Of a DNA stretch of 64,000 bases, positions 46,151 to 56,965 are shown in pieces. Below the pieces are notes generated by a model. The model was given only the letters and a program-made list of their open reading frames with translations, was not told the DNA's origin and ran no database searches. The position numbers and the translations under genes are program-made. The number at the start of each line of letters is the position of its first letter. Within the stretch, counting starts at the first letter, position 1. Origin of the DNA: Polytrichum commune. Its lineage: Eukaryota > Streptophyta > Polytrichopsida > Polytrichales > Polytrichaceae. Where the stretch lies: positions 46,460,758 to 46,524,757 of the forward strand of contig OX485805.1 in assembly GCA_950295325.1 (NCBI GenBank), given 5' to 3'.

Positions 46151-46519
46151 ACTCTAATTCTTTAATCACGCGTGCTATTGAATCTAAGGTCACAGTTCAC
46201 AATCAGAGTTGTCAAATCCCAAATGAATTTGCTTACCTATCAATTCCGATCTAGAACACGCATTCTTCTCGCGACTCTTCTTGAGTATGAGAGTATGTGC
46301 GCCTTGATGGCAATGAGCTTCCTTGACTTCCTCCCGCCTCCCAAGTGGGTTTGAATCTGCAAGTCAACTCTCCCTTTCTATATTATATATATGGATGCGC
46401 TAATTAGCAATATAGATGGACTTAAAGTTTCATATAATTAACAACGTAGGATGGAGATAATACATCATACGTGCTAATTATGATATGCAACATCATCTAT
46501 ACTTTGTAGCATTGGAGGG
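46151..46519. other. Intergenic, nothing recognised
   Basis: AT-rich; no open frame with a domain. Confidence 0.4.
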
Positions 46520-46667
46520 CATAAACATTACTATGTAACGTGGGTCCTGAGAATATAGGATGTTGGGAGCTCAGTCTAAATTTGAATCTCCCTGCGCAGC
46601 TTTTCAAGCATCCGGCTGCTATATTTTGAGGGCCAACAAAGTGAGTTGAACGCTAATTAACGTTATG
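46520..46667 (+). mobile_element. CATAACATTACTCA-type MITE, degenerate copy
   Basis: CATAAACATTACTATG at the left and TTAACGTTATG at the right are decayed forms of the terminal repeats. The body (GAGCTCAGTCTAAATTTGAA, TCCCTGCGCAGCTTTTCAAG) matches 47878-48035. Confidence 0.65.
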
Positions 46668-47877
46668 TGGGGTAACTTGCCCAAAGTTAAGTTAAATATT
46701 ATGTATGACTATTATCTTATATATTGATAATAATGATTTTCTCTAAGATTGAAGTTCCATATTGATCATCTATGATCTCCAAGTAGATCAAAATTGTTGA
46801 TGCCCCAAGCATAGTTTCATCACAAGATCTTGTGATTTGCAATGGATCTAATTGTGGTTCAAAGGTCCTATTATAGAATATTCTTGGCACATTTTACTTC
46901 TTCATGGATAAAATTACCAAATAAAAATAAAGAAAAATACTTGAAACCAGACAAGTCTACCAATTTCATGATGTATGTACATACACACACACACACAAAT
47001 AGATGGATTCTCATGCGAGAATTATCTTCATCTCTCTAGTAATTGTCATTAGTTCAACTATCTTGAATTTTTGAGGGACATTTTAACATTGTCAAGGATA
47101 AGAAAATTAAACATCAATGCTTGTGACTAAGTTAGAAATAGGCATCGAATGTATCTAGACTTGTGCATAAAACATGGACATAATGGCATTGTATACATAC
47201 AATTATATGTCGAAAAGCCATTAATGTAGCCCGTGCTAATTTTCTACCCAAAATTAAGCGTGACTTGAAAAATCAATGTAGCCCACACTAATTCTCATTA
47301 AGAGTATTAGCATGTGCTCTAGAAACTTATTGTGGCCCATAGTATTGAGACTATTTAGTGTAGTTAGGGTTACCATGGTGTTTATAGCCATTTAGGTTTC
47401 AGATCATACTCACAATAAAGGTAGGGTCATGCCCGAGCATCTGCTACTAGCATGGATTTGTTCCCTACCCATGTTAAAGTCTCCATCATGTTGATGGCCC
47501 CTATGTTGCTTAGCCCCTAAGTGTATAATAGGCTCGTATTGGACCTCTCCAAGCAAAGAATAGTGTACTTGAGCTACATACTTTCATCTTAGCTTATCAT
47601 GTCAAAAGTGGTCCTATCTAAAATCAACTTATTCTTGAAGTGTATTATTTGAATAAGGTAGACACTTCGAAGATTTAAGTTCAAATATTCAGCATGGGTG
47701 CCCTTGAATGCAAATACAAACATTGTATTTTTTATCATCAATATCTAGTACAAGTATACATCTATTTCCTATTTAACATAAGACAATCTATAATAACAAG
47801 GTCTCAAACAAATTAATAATAATAATAATAATGAACTAGGTGAAGCCTATATAAACTATGTGTATGGCCATACATTG
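46668..47877. other. Intergenic with a short duplicated motif
   Basis: AATGTAGCCCRYRCTAATTYTC-like segments at about 47223 and 47279 form a small duplication. A short (AAT)n tract lies at about 47814-47830. No gene is seen. Confidence 0.4.
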
Positions 47878-48035
47878 CATAACATTACTCAGAGATGTGG
47901 ACCCTTGAAATATAACAACTAGATGTTGAGAGCTTAGTCAAAATTTGAGTATCCCTGCACAGCTCTCCAAACATCCAATTGTTGTATTATGAGGACCCAC
48001 TCAACAAGCACTAACTAGTGTTGAGTAATGTTATG
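47878..48035 (+). mobile_element. CATAACATTACTCA-type MITE (158 bp)
   Basis: Perfect terminal repeats CATAACATTACTCA and TGAGTAATGTTATG. It is the best-preserved copy of this family in the window and is non-coding. Confidence 0.8.
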
Positions 48036-48072
48036 TGAGACCCCACGTCCCTTTAAGGGTTGAAGCCTCTTT

Positions 48073-48089
48073 GGGGGGGGGGGGGGGGG
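48073..48089 (+). repeat. G17 homopolymer
   Basis: Seventeen G in a row, one of many long G or C runs in the window. It is not associated with a G-run TIR element that I can recognise. Confidence 0.9.
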
Positions 48090-48794
48090 CTCACCAAATA
48101 ACCAAAGATGTTGGTGAATACCCAAGTTTGTTTGTTAGTTAATACCTTATAACGAAAACAAGGGAATCAATTGAGCATTGAATCCCCTAATGCCTACATT
48201 CACTCTTTGTGCAACCTCCTCAAATTTTTCATGACCTCCAAATCAATTTACTAGGAGGACCCTTGCAATCTACCCCTTCTAGCAACTTACCCTTCTACAA
48301 ACCGGAACAAGTGGTGGGACGGGTGGCCGAGACTTCATTGATTTTGAAAAAAATCGAGAGCACCTAAGAGAACACACATTAGAGGTTGAGGGCCCTTGGC
48401 GCTGTGATATATGGATAATGTGCTTGGTCGAGGAGCCGGACGGTCTAAGTTCATTTTACACTAGACCTTACAAGCATGAGGGACTAAAGAAACCCGAATT
48501 GATGAAAAATCTACATGACGTCTTACGTGGCAACAAGTGGATATAGTTATATGGTCTACCGCATATTAGGTTAGGCTCATCAAAATGATGTCGGTCTTGA
48601 CATTTCATTAAATTACCATGGGCTCCTAGAAACATTTATGAGACCATGGTGGTCCCTCACTATGGTGGACTTTCACTTTTCACTAAATCTTGAAGGCCCA
48701 CCAACTGCAAGATTGGATTTCTATTTACCACAGTATAACCGTTGGATGATTTTCAAGGCCCCTTAGATTCTCATGGTCACTGCTCTTGGTCTGT
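48090..48794. other. Intergenic, nothing recognised
   Basis: No open frame with a domain and no clear repeat. Confidence 0.4.
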
Positions 48795-49025
48795 GCAGTG
48801 TCTAGGGAGGATTTTGGGCTTAACCGAACAATATCCTAGTGTTTCCAAGCCCAACCAGCTACATGTTGTGATCTTTCGGTTTTTCTTTATTGATTTGAGG
48901 TATATTCTATGGACTCCTCTAAAATGATCGGTATTTCTCCTGAAGTCTTGAACTTCAACCGGTTATTTCTTAAAACTCAACCAGTTCATATGCAACTAAC
49001 GGTCATTTCTCCCCCATCCATTGGG
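48795..49025 (+). mobile_element. R1 repeat (plus copy)
   Basis: From GTGCAGTGTCTAGGGAGG to TTTCTCCCCCATCCATTGGG, with CCTAGTGTTTCCAAGCCCAA and TTGAACTTCAACCGGTTATT inside. Confidence 0.7.
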
Positions 49026-49282
49026 TCTATGTGGAAAGCGGCCCTGAATAGCTTGTTATGGATAATGTTACAAATCATCTACCATAATCTTTGAAAATTT
49101 TGAACTCACAGATCTCGAGTCAATTCAATGCAAATATAACCAACTTCAGTGGTATCTACAATAAAAAAATATATACCAAGTCCGTATTTATAGAATTTGT
49201 AGTTTCGAAATATATCAATATCTCCGGATATTAATGTTGGGGCCGGCATGTGTAATTGAAAGCCCCAAGATGGGAAGGGAAC

Positions 49283-49510
49283 AATGCTCGGGAAGAACCG
49301 GCAATTAGTTGCAGATACACCGGTTGAGTTTGAGGAATAACCGGTTCAAGTTCAAGACTGCAGGAAATTTACCCATCATTTTAGAGGAATCTATACAAGA
49401 ATATACCTCAAATCAATACAACAAAACCGGAAGATTATGTCAACATGTAACTGGCTGGATTTAGAATCACTAGGATCTTGACCGACTATGCCCAAAACTT
49501 TCCAAGCACT
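49283..49510 (-). mobile_element. R1 repeat (minus copy)
   Basis: Contains CCGGTTGAGTTTGAGGAATA, ACCGGTTCAAGTTCAAGACT, GTCAACATGTAACTGGCTGG and CACTAGGATCTTGACCGA. It is an inverted partner of 48795-49025, here with the arms facing the opposite way compared with the 19-kb and 23-kb pairs. Confidence 0.7.
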
Positions 49511-49820
49511 AGAAAGGGAAATAACATTGTGACAATCATAACATTCAATCTGAATGTGGGGAATATTTTGTGGAATATTGTCAGTCCCATATAACATTGT
49601 GATGGATCTGAATAATGTTATGATATTGTGGCAATAGAAGGGGGCATATTTAATTGATAATATTATGTAAGTTTGTGACAGTTCAACCTCTTAATTCCAT
49701 GTTCCCATAGGTGACTGAAATTGCGGATGTACTTAAGAGTGGCTTCACATTCACCGCACACACACTTGTTGCACAAACCCATAATATGGAATATTTGTTC
49801 AAGTAAGTGCCCCGGGACTA

Positions 49821-50238
49821 CACTAAATATTGTATGTCGTGTCACCAATTCTATTTGTCTTTCTCAATACTAATTGTGAACCGCCTATGTAGTGTTGTAA
49901 CCAACACTAAATGTACACCCAACATTATTTTCCATTCTTTGTAAAAAAATTAATTAATTTAAAAAAATTTGGGCGTTATAGATTTACAATGTTGCAATTA
50001 CTATCACTTACTAAGTGACGTTTCATCCAAATTTCAACCATCGTCTATGACAATGTGTTCACTAAAGAATTGTTACGATGCAGAAAATACCCAACTTTGT
50101 TTCCATACTTGACATGGATTTCATCCATGTTTCAATCATCTATGACAAAACTTGTAAACTTATTCTTCATAAGAACTGTCATTAGAAAAGTTATCACAGT
50201 GACATGAAATTATACCATTTGACACTAAGTACAATAGC
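49821..50238 (+). mobile_element. TA-flanked MITE family B copy
   Basis: Starts CACTAAATATTGTATGTCGTG after TA and runs through CCAACACTAAATGTACACCC and CACTTACTAAGTGACGTTTC to a decayed right end (ACACTAAGTACAATAGC). It abuts a family-A MITE with only the shared TA between them. Confidence 0.7.
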
Positions 50239-50240
50239 TA

Positions 50241-50646
50241 CACTAAAAAGGATATTTAGTGTTTGATACACTAATTATGAACCCATACACTTAATATCAA
50301 TAACCCTATGAAAGTAAGTAACGTTAAACGTAAACTTGAACACTACATATCAACTATGGTAATATGTGGAAATACATGTTTGAATTTAGTGTTGGTAAGG
50401 ATATGAAAAAAAAAAAATTAACAATGATAGAAGGAGAGGGATCTATGAGAAAGAGGGTGGGGCAACCTTCCTAAAATCGCACGTCCAATGGAATCCATGC
50501 GTCACAGGAAGAGAGGTGACAGTAGGGAAGGCAACGGCACATTTATATCTAACACTAATTGTCAAGGAATTGAGAAGTATTGTTGAACATGATAAATGTG
50601 ATAACAACACTAAATACAATCAAACACTAAATATCTTTTTTTAGTG
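50241..50646 (-). mobile_element. TA-flanked MITE family A (406 bp)
   Basis: Termini CACTAAAAAGGATATTTAGTG and ACACTAAATATCTTTTTTTAGTG (core AAATATCTTTTTTTAGTG), flanked by TA (50239-50240, 50647-50648). The body is homologous in inverse orientation to 36738-37055 but carries about 90 bp extra. Confidence 0.8.
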
Positions 50647-51064
50647 TACTGGAGTTCTAATCTCTTTGAATAACTATCATAGAACTCTTGCCGCTAACTA
50701 TCATAGATATTTTTAAAACATATCCACAGGTTGAAGGTACTGTACTAAAAAGTATTCAAATACAAACAATGTAGATGACTTTTAACTATTTGTGGATATT
50801 TTTCCACAAATATCTTTGAGCATGACTATTCTTTTCATTGTCCCTTTTGTTGTTGTTGTTTTTTAAATTTGGACTATGATATATTGAAAACAAGATCCTA
50901 TCCACATTAGGCACCCATTCGGATAATGCTAAGGTCCCATTACTTTATTCCCATAAACCGGAGGAGGCCTCAATGAACTCGAAGGTCCGGGGCTTCTTCG
51001 GTTAGCCTAATTTCCTAGAGGAAGAGCTCCCCACTTTGAAACATAGATATAGTACTATATATTC
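50647..51064. other. Intergenic, nothing recognised
   Basis: AT-rich, without a domain-bearing open frame. Confidence 0.4.
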
Positions 51065-51640
51065 TCTTCCATATATAGATGAGGTGGGTTTACACATGTT
51101 GCCAAGGGCCGTGAGAAACAATAATTTAGGGGTTTTTGTGGTCATAGCCAGCGGTCTAAAGACCATGACCAATAGGAATCTACATCACATTTTAGAAAGC
51201 CTTGGTCACAAGACATAATGTAAAGTGGACTTAGACCGGAACGCAATATTTCTAATGAAAGTGAAACATAAAATATCAAGATATTTTACAATGAATTGGA
51301 CTAGAGATGAACATTTCTAGCGATATAAGTTATTGTAGGTAGATTTTCTTAATAACATGATCACCTTATTTTGCGCCGAGACAACCTATTTGGGTTCTCT
51401 TGCTCTAGAATAGGGGTGACCACCAAACATTATCTAATCCTGGACATGTAGGATCATTGCCCGATCCGTGTCACTTTCTAGTCCATTTTATGATATGTTT
51501 ACCCACGGTTCCTCTTCTTTTTGGTTGCCTTGTGTAAAACAAAGATGGGATTGACACTCATTTCTCAACCAATGAGAGATTTTAAGAAGCGGTGATCATG
51601 GTCACTGGTCATCGTTGTGAACATGCCATAAGTTCCTCTT
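51065..51640 (+). repeat. Dispersed ~520-bp repeat, MITE-free copy
   Basis: Paralogue of 36229-37100. Here GGTCATGGTCACTGGTCATC runs straight into GTTGTGAACATGCC, where the 36-kb copy carries the family-A MITE. Confidence 0.75.
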
Positions 51641-52172
51641 GAAGCGATTTCTTTATGAATGTGTTTCTTTGCCATGGAGTCGTAAGGTCCATGAACTACA
51701 AATTTTGTTTCCTAGCACCTACAGAGGGGTTGCAATAAAAACCTACCCCTTATGGGTTTGTTGTTAACTAAAAGTTGGACCACCTTGAACCAAGATGACA
51801 CTTAAAACCAACACCCTTGAAATCTTAATGGTGTTGATTACCTTTGTAAGATTTTTGACAACTATGTAGTCAAGAATTAGCATTCAAATGAGCGGTTTAT
51901 AGTTAACCAATAGATGGACTATGTATTATATATTATGTATATATTATGTATTATGTTATGTATGATGTGAATGTAGAAAGGGGGACATTAGCGTTAGCGT
52001 ACATAGTATACATAAGGGGAATGTATTGTTTCTATTAAGAATTTTGAAGTGATGCCAGACATATAAAAAAAAGGGCCCTCAGCTGTAGAGAAAAAAATCG
52101 ACAAAAAATGTGCTATTTTAATCCAATCTTCCACCTTATTTCATCTAAACGACGTGAATTTTAGGGTCAGAA
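51641..52172. other. Intergenic, short tandem TATTATGTAT tract
   Basis: No gene. An irregular TATGTATTATG array lies near 51920-51965. Confidence 0.4.
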
Positions 52173-53398
52173 TATTACGAGTTTTATTCTATGGATGATG
52201 AAATGTTCAATAGCTTTCTCATAGATAGTGACAGTGGATTATATATGTAATAAAGACCTATATATTTCACGATTTACAATTTGTATATGTACTAGAGGCA
52301 TTTATCACATTCAAATGGAAAGTCTTATTTTCCAAAAAAAAATTAGTATACGTACAAATTTGTTGATCTCTATAAATCTCTTTTATATAGGGTTTTTTAT
52401 TGCATGGTCACCCACAACTATCATTTAGGTTTCTAATGAAGAGTCCATCCCTTGGGAATATAGAACCACGTCAACCCAAGCACGAGGCGGGAACGACATA
52501 ACTCCAAAGCTAGAGGAGGAGAGAGAAAAACTTCGGTCTCCGGAGGAGACCGACGTGAATTAAGTGTCTGTTCGATCCACCCCCAATCCGATGCCCACAG
52601 GACAAAGGTATGGAAGTAAAGATCTACTCCCCTCTTTCGAGAGTAGACACTATAGTCACAAGTAACCAGTAACAAGGACCATAATGGTTAGTGTTTTGGG
52701 TATCATTAATATGAGTTTAGTCACCGGGTCCCTAGTTCATTATTGATTATTTGAATGAAGTAGCTTTGGTTTTAGTATTTGTTTAGTTTTTACTATGGGA
52801 AGTCTAGTGTTTGGGGTAGCGGTTGGTGGTTCTCTATTCTTCTTTTGTGGAGGAGGATAGACATAGCATATTTTATGGCGATAGTATTGATGTTTTTAAA
52901 GGTATTTTTAATGGTAGGCATAGGTATTTTGAAATTATTTTCGAGTGATTTCATTGATGGAATGTGTGTAGTGGCTCTAACGCCTGCAGTGATGATAATA
53001 AGGGGATCACCTTTCCACCCTCTAGCAGCAATGCTAGCGATTAATGGTCTGTATTTGTTATTTTTTGTTTCGAGTGTTTCTAGTGAGAATTTGTCATTGC
53101 AGTATGTGAATTCGATAAATTGTATGGTGAGATTGGGGTCAATGTTTGTGGGGGGGTCACTTTGGTATGGTAAACCTTTAACACAAAGGATGTCAGGTCT
53201 AAATCTTGAGTTACAATGGTATCTTTGTGTACCACATGTGCAAGGAAGTAGCCAGTTGGGAACGGTGTTTTCTTGGGGTTTATTATTGAAGGTGCCAGCA
53301 TTCATGAGAATATAACCACGAGATTTTTCAGGTGAGATTAGTAGTTTCCTAATTTCCCATACTGCTTTGTTGTGTCGCCCAGGGAGTGCATTGTTCAA
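52173..53398 (-). mobile_element. LINE-type element, 3' part with endonuclease-like ORF
   Basis: Minus-strand order: an ORF (53398-52793), then a ~620-bp 3' region ending near 52173. The stretch 52173-52456 is homologous to 59661-59942, where only this 3' part is present; that is the pattern expected of 5'-truncated LINE copies. The RT domain is not in the window upstream of the ORF, so this copy is also 5'-truncated or rearranged. Confidence 0.55.
52793..53398 (-). CDS. PD-(D/E)XK-like C-terminal domain of a retroelement
   Basis: An uninterrupted 201-codon frame from ATG at 53398. Residues 53-62 (CTCGTQRYHC) form a Cys/His cluster with C53, C55, H61 and C62. Residues 66-71 (FRPDIL) and 92-102 (IQFIEFTYCND) fit the restriction-endonuclease-like pattern in which D69 and E96 are the acidic pair; K112 or K115 could supply the basic residue, since the usual E-x-K is E-F-T here. 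Residues 118-140 (PLIASIAARGW, then PLIIITAGVR) match the alpha/beta continuation seen in the C-terminal domain of RT-bearing elements with such endonucleases. The rest is basic. Family knowledge suggests target DNA cleavage; no RT is attached here. The intact frame suggests recent origin or chance preservation. The shadow frame on the plus strand is not called. Confidence 0.5.
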   Translation of the reverse strand: MNNALPGRHNKAVWEIRKLLISPEKSRGYILMNAGTFNNKPQENTVPNWLLPCTCGTQRYHCNSRFRPDILCVKGLPYQSDPPTNIDPNLTIQFIEFTYCNDKFSLETLETKNNKYRPLIASIAARGWKGDPLIIITAGVRATTHIPSMKSLENNFKIPMPTIKNTFKNINTIAIKYAMSILLHKRRIENHQPLPQTLDFP

Positions 53399-54019
53399 GT
53401 ACTGTATTTATACACGTGGGTGCACAAAAGGGGTATTATTTAAAACAAGCATGTACAAAATGTACGTACAAGAGACATATTGCTATTAAGCAAGAAGTAG
53501 ATATACATGAGGCTATAGAAAAATATATGTAAAGTACGCATTTACGCGTTTACGCGTTCAAGTCAGACCTGGACCAAGAATCATGTGTTTTCTCATCCAC
53601 TAAGTAACGAATTTATAACTAAAAATCCATGATTTGATATTATACATATAATAGGGCCATATTTTTGCATTTCCAAACATTTGTACACATGTTATATACA
53701 ATTTCTGTATTTTTTTTTGGACCCTTGTATACGTATGGAAATGTATTTTGAAGCAATGAGATTTGTAAGTATATTTCTTGATTTTAGCAAAAATAAAATG
53801 TATACATGGGTATTTTAATAAGGGGCATGCACGCACGTGATGCTTGGTTTTAATGAATAGTGCACTCCCTGAGTGTGTCGCTAGAGGAGGACGAGATAGA
53901 CATGCAGTTGGAAGATGTCTCGCCGGTGAAGGGAAGTAGTATCCTCCATCTCTCTCTCTCTCACACACACAAACACACACACACTTCAACACTTCAATAC
54001 CAAAATCCAAGAATCCAAG
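53399..54019. other. Non-coding; TC/AC-rich leader-like end
   Basis: AT-rich up to about 53850, then a GC-richer block and a (TC)n/(AC)n tract (53949-53985) that resembles a plant 5'UTR. A SLEEDEIDMQLEDVSPV frame (53880-53935) is open but isolated. Confidence 0.35.
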
Positions 54020-54168
54020 ATGTCTTGGAAAGCCAAAGTGAAGAGAAAGGAAAGGAGAGGACTACACCGTGACATCCACTTGCAACACACAATACCACAC
54101 ACATGCGGGTCACCATTTGGAGTTACACATTGCTATGACTATTTCACTATCAATGCATTCAATCAAGT
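54020..54168 (+). CDS. Possible first exon, unknown product
   Basis: ATG at 54020 follows a (TC)n/(AC)n leader-like tract; the frame MSWKAKVKRKERRGLHRD continues to a good donor AATCAA|GTAAGG near 54168. However, from about 54108 it overlaps a sequence resembling the family-C MITE body (TTTGGAGTTACACATTGCTA), so part of the exon would be transposon-derived. No product is recognised. Confidence 0.15.
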
Positions 54169-54331
54169 AAGGTATTACTCTTTTCCTTGGTGTGCATGTT
54201 TTTTAAACATTTCATTTAAGTGTGGTCCACATTATTTTTCAACTATAGATTGTCTGGCAATCATTGGGTGGCAACTAGAGCATAAGGTCGAGGTATCCAC
54301 AGTCGACCATGTTCATCTAATCAATCACTAG

Positions 54332-55109
54332 GGTCATGAAATGCCAATAGAGATGACATCTATGTTTTTAAGGTGAACAAAGTTAAAGTTTATGTGATGG
54401 CGGCTCGTACTTCATTACCCCCATGAGAGTTTGAACGATTGTCGTAGCCAAGGAGTAGCACTGCCACGAGCGGTTATGAGTTACCCTGTAGATCGATTTT
54501 GTGTAACCCTAAAATTCACGCTTCAAAATTTGTAGTAATTTCCATATTCATGATTTTTTTTTAAATAATTACATTCTCCTTAGAATATGTTTATCTTCGC
54601 AAGAAAAAAACAACTCCCCACTATTACTCCTCCTAAACATATGCAACCAACTCTTAATTTATTGATTATAAATGCCTCAACCATATGTCACATGACACTT
54701 GATGCTACATGACAAACCACGAAGACAACTCTATTTCACATAGCTGACCAATATTAATACCACACTAATTCATACATACAACGTATCTATATACGTTGTC
54801 TAGGTTAATAATGATAAAATACTCATGCCAAAGCGTAAATGCAAATGGTAACCCACACTAATAGTACACTTCATTGTAGGTGTCTAGAATAGACCTCGAG
54901 TTTGTTATGTTGAGCATGGCAAGTGCCAGCTAGGCTTTGTGTGGGTGGGGAGTTGTTGTGGGGGAGCCTTACATGGCATGCTGTGAGTGGCTCATCGTTT
55001 GTGCTTTTTGTGGCCAAATAATGGGCTCTTGGGTCTTGGGTCTTGGGTCTTGGGTCGTGTGTCACCACGTGAGTGGCCCAAATGATTGAGCTCGAGTGTC
55101 GGAGCTTAC
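54332..55109. other. Intergenic; (TTGGGTC)n tract
   Basis: A heptamer repeat CTTGGGT occurs four times at about 55028-55056. The minus frame at 54871-55131 has no domain. Confidence 0.4.
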
Positions 55110-55151
55110 TTGTGTGTCCCTCCAAGCACACATGAAGTCCTCGTCAGCCAT
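55110..55151 (-). CDS. Possible 14-codon first exon, unknown product
   Basis: On the minus strand a (TC)n tract is followed after about 12 bp by an ATG (55151) opening MADEDFMCAWRDTQ, which ends exactly at a strong donor CAA|GTAAGC (55109 down). The CT-rich leader, short acidic N-terminus and donor together look like the start of a plant gene. I could not find the next exon, so this stays a hint. Confidence 0.2.
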
Positions 55152-55158
55152 TTGTAAG

Positions 55159-55162
<4 letters not shown>

Positions 55163-55210
<48 letters not shown>

Positions 55211-55216
55211 TGTGTG
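55163..55216 (+). repeat. (AG)n(TG)n microsatellite
   Basis: About 23 AG units followed by four or five TG units. Confidence 0.95.
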
Positions 55217-56965
55217 TATAGGAGAGTACCTCTCTTTTCTCCATCCAATGTAAAAGCTTTGAAATAGTATGCGGACCTAAGGTTGCTTTTTAAAGTTGAT
55301 TTGGCACCAAAGTCACCTTTAAAGACATTGAATCGGTTTAATCGAAGTCATTCCATATGAATCGGCAACAAACCTGTAGGGGGTCAAGTTCTTTTGTCGA
55401 ATGGATGAGAGGTACGATTGCATGTAAAAGAATTTCCCTCTCTCCATTTGCAAGCTTGTGTGTCTTTCACTGCAAGCTACATTGATATGTGCAATTAGGT
55501 GTCCCTCCGCGAATAGGTTGTTTTCTTACACATGGAGATTACACTGGGTCATAATTAAACAACAAAAACTTATAACTTTTCCTATTCGTCTTGTATTAGC
55601 TACCATGGTAGAAATAGTATTTAATGCATTTTGTTGTTGTGTGATAGTGAATATTGAAATTAGTGTGGAACGCCAATATGTTAGCATGGGGCAACCTAAT
55701 TGCACATGTATTAGTGTACACATATAGGTTGTCCTGAAAGTACAAGTTATCACAGAGAGTACACATTACTACATGTTTTTGTTGGCTTTGCCCTAGAATA
55801 GAGCTCTTGGTTTGTTGGTTTTTTTTTTCTCGCCATCTAGTTTGTCCTTGAATAAATGTATGGGGAGGAATGTGGAAATCACATTGTTTATGGTACATAT
55901 TGTGGGAATACTTATAGTGTGACCCACCCTTCGATGCAGTATAGTGTGGTCCACAATATACACCATCATGACATCAAAATAGTGTGGAACATCATATTTG
56001 AGGGAATTGTTTTTGCATCAATCTCTCCACATGCCCGGATTTCACGGGAATTTTATTTTGAGACACTAACATTTCACAAATAAAAGTTTGGGAAAGTGAA
56101 TATCTACAATTTGGCTGAAATTCTTATTTGAAAATTTAAGTAATCTAATTTTAGATTTGAGACCATCCATGTAGGATGGGTACGATTGAATCTCACTTTG
56201 TTGGAAGTCTTTGAAATGCACACTATTTTCTATTATATTGAAAATAGTATGACCTACAACATAGGCCTCCAATGTTATATGCTATGGGTTGGAATATAGT
56301 GTGCAACCACAATTTTATCCATGATGTTTTTAAAGTTGGTTTCCTCGTATATAGTGTGGCCCACAATACATTACCTTTAAAATTGTAGATAATTAACGTG
56401 GATGAAACTAAGGTAACCTTAGATTACTAGAAAGTCATGTGAGAAACCATATCAAGCTATCTAGAACCCAAGTTAACTCCCACTCTTAAGATAAGGCATG
56501 GGGAAAGCTATAGTTAAGGAGAGGTCACACTTTTTCTCTCTCCTTAATGTACTACAACACAACAACTTTCACCCAATCAATTCATCCAACGAGCATAGCC
56601 TTACATGCGTAGCACCTTGTTGAGATCGTCCTCTTTACCAAGTTATTTCATTATTTCATATTCATTGGTGTACATACAGGGCTACATATCCTGAAATAGT
56701 ATACATCCTGAAGGTGATTTTAAAACTTTTGCTTGCCATCGGGATATGCTTCAAATCGATGTTGTTCAAGTCATGTGCTATGAATTGGCCACAAACTTAT
56801 AGGGGATTAGGTTTTATATCCTAGATGGATGAGAGGTATGTTCATATGTGATAAGTCCCTCACACCTCCATACCACACAAAACATCTAATTTAGTGTGCA
56901 CATGTCGCACATTGTTTATCATAGACCCACATTAATTATCTTTGAATCATTTGGTGGCAACCACA
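55217..56965. other. Intergenic with ATAGTGTGG motifs
   Basis: No gene. ATAGTGTGRYCCACAAT segments recur near 55942, 56280 and 56350, hinting at a decayed dispersed repeat. Two overlapping frames at 55458-55898 have no domain. Confidence 0.4.

Noticed and set aside
52779-53315. 178-codon hydrophobic plus-strand frame
   Set aside because: It is the antisense shadow of the endonuclease-like ORF, which has recognisable motifs; the plus frame has none.
55028-55056. Interstitial telomere repeat
   Set aside because: The unit is CTTGGGT, only four copies, and does not match the plant TTTAGGG telomere unit.
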